Source: Larkinella terrae (GTDB lineage: Bacteria > Bacteroidota > Bacteroidia > Cytophagales > Spirosomataceae). Taken from it: 64,000 nucleotides of DNA. The stretch is from assembly GCF_009668025.1 (NCBI RefSeq), contig NZ_WJXZ01000015.1, positions 300,316 to 364,315 of the forward strand. The letters run 5' to 3'. Position 1 is the first letter of the stretch. Each line of letters opens with the position of its first letter. Under the pieces are notes generated by a model. The model had not been told where the DNA came from, did no database searches, and saw nothing but the letters and a program-made list of their open reading frames with translations. The position numbers and the translations under genes are program-made. Shown here in pieces: positions 59,831 to 64,000 of this stretch.

Positions 59831-60253
59831 ATGAAACGTTATGCCTTTCTTTTCGTGCTGCTGATGGTCACCCGCTCGTTTTCCGTTCAGGCGCAGGTAA
59901 AACAGCAACCCGACTCGACCTCCAAAGCCAACCGGATGGTGTTTACCGTTACTGAAATACCGCCCCAGTTTCCGGGCGGCATGAATCAGTTGGGAGACTA
60001 CCTGCGTAAAAACCTGCGGTATCCCGAAACCGCCCGAAAAGCAGGTCGGGAAGGCCGGGTATTCGTTTCATTTATTGTTACCGAACAGGGTAAAATCGAG
60101 GATGCGCAGGTGACGAAAAGTCTGGATCCGGAACTGGACGCCGAAGCCCTGCGGCTCATTGAAAGTATGCCCACCTGGACCCCCGCGAAGCAAGCCAATC
60201 GACCGGTGGCCTGTAAGTATAACCTGCCGGTCAACTTTCGGATAAATCGTTAG
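59831..60253 (+). CDS. Small TonB C-terminal domain protein
   Basis: The 140-residue protein has a signal peptide (MKRYAFLFVLLMVTRSFSVQAQ) and a single TonB C-terminal domain (FPGGMNQLGDYLRKNLRYPETARKAGREGRVFVSFIVTEQGKIEDAQV in parts; DAEALRLIESMPTWTPAKQ). It lacks the membrane anchor and proline spacer of energy-transducing TonB, so it may be a periplasmic accessory. It follows the PVC-type gene by 175 bases. Confidence 0.87.
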   Translation: MKRYAFLFVLLMVTRSFSVQAQVKQQPDSTSKANRMVFTVTEIPPQFPGGMNQLGDYLRKNLRYPETARKAGREGRVFVSFIVTEQGKIEDAQVTKSLDPELDAEALRLIESMPTWTPAKQANRPVACKYNLPVNFRINR

Positions 60254-60394
60254 TATACTGATAGTAAGTCGGTTATGAAACCACAAACCGTCTTTTGTAG
60301 TTATGGTTTGTCAGCAGCAACGGCCGGGTATCCTCGTCGCCGACGAAATACCGGTTCGTCAGGAATTCGTCCAGGCTGCCGGAGGCTCTCAGGA

Positions 60395-60640
60395 TCAGGC
60401 CCGAACTGAGTTGGCTAAATAAGCGCGCTTGAGTTCGGCTTCCGCAAACCGGTAAGCGTACATGAATTTATTGTTTTCCTGCTGGATAATGCCCACGTCT
60501 TCGAGTTGCAGGACGTTGTTACAGATCCGCTGGAGACTGCCGTAGAACTCGTCTTCGGACTGTGACAATAATACCTGCAACGCTGAATAGGAAGCGGCTT
60601 GCGGCTGGCTGGCCGGGAGGTTGACGGATGTACGTTTCAT
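60395..60640 (-). CDS. Small hypothetical protein, probably frameshifted
   Basis: The 81-residue frame (MKRTSVNLPASQPQAASYSAL to KRAYLANSVRA) resembles no family I know. Helical, Gln/Leu-rich. In a neighbouring frame the same strand remains open for another 42 or more codons to a TAA at 60273-60275, with protein-like composition (GSLDEFLTNRYFVGDEDTRP). A single-base shift near 60400-60425 would join them into a protein of about 120 residues, so the annotated stop may be premature. ATG 60640 is chosen over an upstream start. Confidence 0.5.
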   Translation of the reverse strand: MKRTSVNLPASQPQAASYSALQVLLSQSEDEFYGSLQRICNNVLQLEDVGIIQQENNKFMYAYRFAEAELKRAYLANSVRA

Positions 60641-60875
60641 GGTCTGGGGGTGATTCAGGTTATCGCTGTCACACATTTAAAAAGTAACGTACAGTTACGC
60701 CATCGAATGTCCGGTTTTAGAGTAAGGGTTGTTTTTTAGTCTTTCAAAATCCCCAAATTGCCATTCAGAAGACTGTTGAAGCTGCTTTGGCTACACCTAC
60801 TAATACGTCAACAAGCAACCGTATGTTGCACATTGGTAACAAATAAGTGGTTTTTTATTATTTAAAATGAACCCG

Positions 60876-61649
60876 TCAGTACGTTGCCCGGCCGCCCGAA
60901 ATGTCGTAAATGAAACCGGTCGAGAAGCTGTTTTCGGGTGACACAATGAAGCTCGCCATCGCGGCCACTTCGCTGGTTTCACCCAGTCGCCCCATCGGGA
61001 TTTTGGCGGTCATATAGGCCAGTTGTTCGGGGGCTGTATCGGCGTTCATGGCGGTCCGGATCACCGCCGGAGCCAGCCCGTTGACGGTAATTCCGGCGGT
61101 GGCGTATTCTTTGGCAATGGCTTTCACCAGACCGATCACCCCCGCCTTGCTGACCGAATAGCCCACCATGCCCGGATTTCCTTCCTTTCCGGCAATGGAT
61201 GCAATCAACAGAATCCGGCCATACTGCCGCTCGGCCATGTGAGCAACCACATACTTGGTCATCAGGAAACTCCCGAACAGGTTGATGGCGAGCACTTTCT
61301 CGAAATCGGCGGTTTCGTAGCTGGTGATGTTCGTACTCGTCGGGCCGACAACCCCCGCCGAATGAACGACCACGTCGATTTTCCCGAAATCCGCTATGGT
61401 TTGCTCGACCGCGGTTTTGACCTGGTCTTCCTGCGAAATATCAATCGTGTACGTCCGAACCGGAATGTTTTGAGCCGTCAGTTCCTGAGCGGTTTTTTCC
61501 AGCAAAACCGTATTCCGGTCGAACAGCGCAATCGATGCGCCCTCGGCTCCCAACCGACTGGCAATGGCTTTTCCCAGCCCATCTGCCCCACCGGTAATGA
61601 TAGCAACCTGGCCCTTGTAGCGGTCAGGAAAGTTATTTAATTGGTCCAT
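60876..61649 (-). CDS. SDR family oxidoreductase (FabG-like)
   Basis: The 257-residue SDR has AIITGGADGLGKAIASRLG, HSAGVVGPTSTNI, the serine in LIASIAGKEG and YSVSKAGVIGL (YxxxK). FDRN at the end of strand 2 favours NAD. It ends ISGGRATY. The gene lies downstream of the MFS transporter and another SDR on the same strand, so it probably acts in the same sugar or sugar-acid pathway. Specific substrate unknown. Confidence 0.87.
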   Translation of the reverse strand: MDQLNNFPDRYKGQVAIITGGADGLGKAIASRLGAEGASIALFDRNTVLLEKTAQELTAQNIPVRTYTIDISQEDQVKTAVEQTIADFGKIDVVVHSAGVVGPTSTNITSYETADFEKVLAINLFGSFLMTKYVVAHMAERQYGRILLIASIAGKEGNPGMVGYSVSKAGVIGLVKAIAKEYATAGITVNGLAPAVIRTAMNADTAPEQLAYMTAKIPMGRLGETSEVAAMASFIVSPENSFSTGFIYDISGGRATY

Positions 61650-61693
61650 TATTGGTTACGTTTTGGATTGTTGACGATGGAGCATTGATCGTT

Positions 61694-61759
61694 GACGATT
61701 GACCGCTGACCATTGACGATTGTCGATGGACGGCGGTCAATGGTCAGCGGTCAATCGTC
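61694..61759. repeat. Word-built inverted repeat (TTGACGATTGACC type)
   Basis: A perfect 24-base arm (61694-61717) pairs with 61736-61759 across an 18-base loop. Further TTGACGAT words (61670-61694) lead into the left arm. It separates the MFS stop (61763) from the SDR start (61649). Confidence 0.95.
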
Positions 61760-61762
61760 ATC

Positions 61763-63055
61763 TCATCCTCTCCGCTCAATTTTACCGACCAGAAAGGTGT
61801 AGGAACAGGCACCCAGAAAACCCAGCGTTCCGACAAATACCAGCGCCGGTTTGAAGTCGCCGTCCTTGGCCAGATAGCCGATCACGATCGGGACAATGAT
61901 CGACGCCAGGTTCCCCATAAAATTGAAAACCCCGCCCGTCAGTCCGATGAGGTGTTTGGGAGCCAGTAAGGATACAAATACCCAGGAAATCAGGGCCATG
62001 CCCGCTCCGAAAAACGAGAACGACATGAAGAAAATGACCAAAGCGGTGTCGTTGGTGTAGTTAGCTCCAATCAGCGCAACGGATAAAATGAGCCCGATGA
62101 TGATCGGCGTTTTCCGGGCCGCGCTGACCGACCAGCCTTTTTTCACTAAATTATCGGACACAAAACCGGACAGGAGCACTCCGGCGCAGGCCGCCAGAAA
62201 CGGAATGGAAGCCAGATAACCGGATTTGATAAAGTCCAATCCGCGGTATTTAACGAGGTACGTTGGAAACCAGGTCAGGAAAAACCAGAGTGTGGCGTTG
62301 ACCGCAAATTGCGCAAAATAAACGCCCCAGAGCGTCCGGCCGCTGAAAACCAGTTTAAGATTCGCTAACGTCCAGACGCTGGCCTGTGTCCCCACCTTTT
62401 TCTGTCTCCGGAACAAACCGCCCCCCTCCTCGATGTAATCGAGTTCGGCCTGATTGACGCCTGAATGATCCAGCGGATCACGGTAGGAAAGATACCAGAC
62501 AATGCCCCAGACAATGCCGACCAAACCGGTCACCAAAAACAGCCCTTTCCAGCCGGTGTAATATTGCACCGTCACCAGAATCGGGGTCAGAAACGCCAGA
62601 CCGATAAATTGGCCCGACACATACATCGCAGTGGCAGCCGCCCGCTCGTTATCCGGAAACCAGCTGGTCACGATGCGGTTATTGATCGGGTACGAAGGTG
62701 CTTCAAAAGCTCCCGTGGCCAGTCGCAGGCCAAACAGGCTCGCAAAACCGCTGGCAAACCCCTGCAGCAGCGTCACGAACGACCAGGTAATCAGGCAGAA
62801 AGCGTATAAAATCCGGGGCGCAAACCGATCGGCAACCAGACCGCCCGGAATCTGCAAAACCGCATAGCTCCAGCCAAAAGCCGAAAAAATGTACCCCATA
62901 CTCACCGACGATAACTCCAGGTCTTTACTCAGATTGGAAGCCGCCACGGCCAGATTCGTGCGATCAAGGTAATTGATCACCACGTTGACGAAAACGAGCG
63001 CCAGCATTCCATAACGCACCCGTGTCTTCTGCATCCTGCCAATTACTTGCTCCAT
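61763..63055 (-). CDS. MFS transporter, anion:cation symporter (hexuronate-like) family
   Basis: The 430-residue protein has twelve predicted membrane segments. The start of helix 1 (LVFVNVVINYLDRTNLAVAA) and IFSAFGWSYAVLQIPGGLVADRF are typical of the ACS family that takes up hexuronates, galactonate or glucarate with protons. The flanking SDR genes support a sugar-acid substrate. Start is ATG 63055. Confidence 0.9.
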   Translation of the reverse strand: MEQVIGRMQKTRVRYGMLALVFVNVVINYLDRTNLAVAASNLSKDLELSSVSMGYIFSAFGWSYAVLQIPGGLVADRFAPRILYAFCLITWSFVTLLQGFASGFASLFGLRLATGAFEAPSYPINNRIVTSWFPDNERAAATAMYVSGQFIGLAFLTPILVTVQYYTGWKGLFLVTGLVGIVWGIVWYLSYRDPLDHSGVNQAELDYIEEGGGLFRRQKKVGTQASVWTLANLKLVFSGRTLWGVYFAQFAVNATLWFFLTWFPTYLVKYRGLDFIKSGYLASIPFLAACAGVLLSGFVSDNLVKKGWSVSAARKTPIIIGLILSVALIGANYTNDTALVIFFMSFSFFGAGMALISWVFVSLLAPKHLIGLTGGVFNFMGNLASIIVPIVIGYLAKDGDFKPALVFVGTLGFLGACSYTFLVGKIERRG

Positions 63056-63098
63056 TAAAGTTATCCGGTTTTGGGTTTAGTTTTTGGGGTTACGGTTT

Positions 63099-63884
63099 TC
63101 ATCTCGCCGTCCAGCCACCGTCGACGGTCAGCATGGAGCCAACCAGGTAGGTTGCGGCATCGCTGGCCAGGAAAATTGCGGCTCCCTGGATTTCGCGCAG
63201 CTCACCCCAGCGGCCCAGCGCCGTTGCCCCCACCACGAACTTCTTGCCTTCTTCGGTGTCGGCAATCGGCACATTCATATCGGTCAGGAAAGGCCCCGGA
63301 CAAATGGCATTGACGTTGATGTTGAACGGCGCCAGTTCCAGCGCGAGGCCGCGCGTCATCTGCACCACAGCACCTTTGCTGGAGGTGTAGGGCGTCCGAT
63401 TAGCCAGCCCAACCAGGCCGAGTGTGCTGGCCAGGTTGATAATGCTGCCTCTTCCGGCCTGTTTCATGAACGGCGTCACGGCGCGGCAACACAGCCAGGT
63501 GCCGGTTACATTCGCATTCATCACTTTATTAAAATCTTCCAGCGTCACCTCGTCAATGGGTCCGCGAATGTTGATTCCGGCGCTATTGATGAGAATATCG
63601 ATCCGACCGAAGGCGTCGAACGCGGCTTTTGCCATCGCTTCCGTTTGCGACTGATCGGTAATATCGGCGCTGAACGCGATCGCTTTGACGCCAAAATCCC
63701 GGCTCAGTTCTTCGGCGGCTTTCGCGCCTTCCTCCGCATTTCGGTTCACCAGCATCACATTGGCACCCGCCGAAGCCAGCCCGGCGGCCATAGCCAGCCC
63801 CAACCCTTTGGAACCGCCCGTAATGATGGCCGCCCGCCCACTCAAATCAAACTGCTTAATCCCGGGTAGTATTTCTTTACTCAT
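63099..63884 (-). CDS. SDR family oxidoreductase (gluconate/2-deoxygluconate dehydrogenase-like)
   Basis: The 261-residue SDR has AIITGGSKGLGLAMAAGL, NSAGINIRGPIDE, the serine in INLASTLGLVG and YTSSKGAVVQM. NRNAEEG after strand 2 favours NAD(H). The pattern fits gluconate 5-dehydrogenase or 2-deoxy-D-gluconate 3-dehydrogenase. It starts the SDR-MFS-SDR group, upstream of the transporter by 43 bases. Confidence 0.87.
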   Translation of the reverse strand: MSKEILPGIKQFDLSGRAAIITGGSKGLGLAMAAGLASAGANVMLVNRNAEEGAKAAEELSRDFGVKAIAFSADITDQSQTEAMAKAAFDAFGRIDILINSAGINIRGPIDEVTLEDFNKVMNANVTGTWLCCRAVTPFMKQAGRGSIINLASTLGLVGLANRTPYTSSKGAVVQMTRGLALELAPFNINVNAICPGPFLTDMNVPIADTEEGKKFVVGATALGRWGELREIQGAAIFLASDAATYLVGSMLTVDGGWTAR

Positions 63885-63896
63885 AAGTGATTAGTA

Positions 63897-63993
63897 TACG
63901 GTTTTCAGTATTCGGTTTACGGTAGCTGACGCGTTCATTAAATGTCAAATAACGAACGCGGCCGCCACCGTAAACCGAAAACTGAAAACCGTA
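63897..63993. repeat. Word-built inverted repeat (TTTACGG/TTTTCGG type), copy 3
   Basis: The arms 63897-63936 and 63954-63993 pair at 36 of 40 positions. The outer words are TACGGTTTTC and CGGTTTACGG; the inner end is GCTGACGCGTTC. It lies 13 bases from the SDR start codon, the same spacing as the copies at 30967 and 36849. Confidence 0.93.
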
Positions 63994-64000
63994 AAACTTT

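Overview
The window looks like chromosome from a Bacteroidota bacterium of the order Cytophagales, most plausibly a Spirosomaceae relative (Larkinella/Spirosoma type). This rests on the SusC/SusD pair with an ECF sigma factor and FecR anti-sigma, on promoters of the Bacteroidota form TTG-N19/20-TAnnTTTG, on weak Shine-Dalgarno sequences, and on family content (Wzi, DUF4136, DUF4159, DUF4175, PVC-type cytochrome). The genus is an inference. No tRNA, rRNA, CRISPR array, prophage or insertion sequence was recognised.

Layout. 1-1.4 kb: the end of a suf iron-sulfur operon (sufS, sufE, sufT-like) with a ParDE-type toxin-antitoxin pair spliced into it. 1.6-7.5 kb: housekeeping genes (bacilliredoxin, Wzi-like outer membrane protein, M19 dipeptidase, SDR, PaaI thioesterase, Ppx/GppA). 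7.6-19.8 kb: rpsU and xerC, then a complete ebo cluster (eboA to eboF) interrupted by two reverse-strand envelope genes, two tandem SDR paralogues and hpf. rpsU-xerC-hpf is a familiar Bacteroidota gene order, so the ebo block looks inserted into it. 19.8-29.5 kb, minus strand: metK, and upstream of it a tightly coupled MoxR-DUF58-BatA-DUF4175 membrane operon headed by a PIN-domain toxin-antitoxin pair and a DUF4159 gene. 29.6-38.6 kb, minus strand: two paralogous TldD/PmbA pairs flanking a large exported glycosidase-like protein. 38.8-39.25 kb: a compound array of palindromes. 39.3-47.9 kb: secreted hydrolases (SGNH, parallel beta-helix, BNR/sialidase-like), a TetR-cupin pair with a readable operator, and a BASS transporter. 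47.9-60.3 kb: a sigma/FecR/SusC/SusD locus with a DUF1080-SGNH fusion, a PVC-type cytochrome/HEAT protein and a TonB-domain protein. 60.4-63.9 kb, minus strand: a sugar-acid style SDR-MFS-SDR group.

The most unusual signal is not a gene. Fifteen of the short intergenic gaps hold a long inverted repeat written in short recurring words, and the word set differs from gap to gap (for example AATGGTTAAA, GAGACAAGAG, TTGACGATTGACC, TTTACGGTTTTCGG, CCCCTAAATCCCC). Most sit a few to about 50 bases upstream of the next start codon, often inside apparent operons. In one case an arm includes the last codons of the upstream gene. A sixteenth locus, at 38.8-39.25 kb, is a 448-base array of twelve small hairpins containing a perfect 90-base inverted repeat. 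I know of no described element class that covers these, and I regard them as the best candidate here for an undescribed system.

Working together, the genes suggest a surface-living, polymer-degrading heterotroph. SusCD with the secreted hydrolases would collect glycans, the MFS/SDR genes would handle sugar acids, the MoxR/BatA group would serve envelope maintenance, and the ebo cluster would make or export an unknown metabolite.
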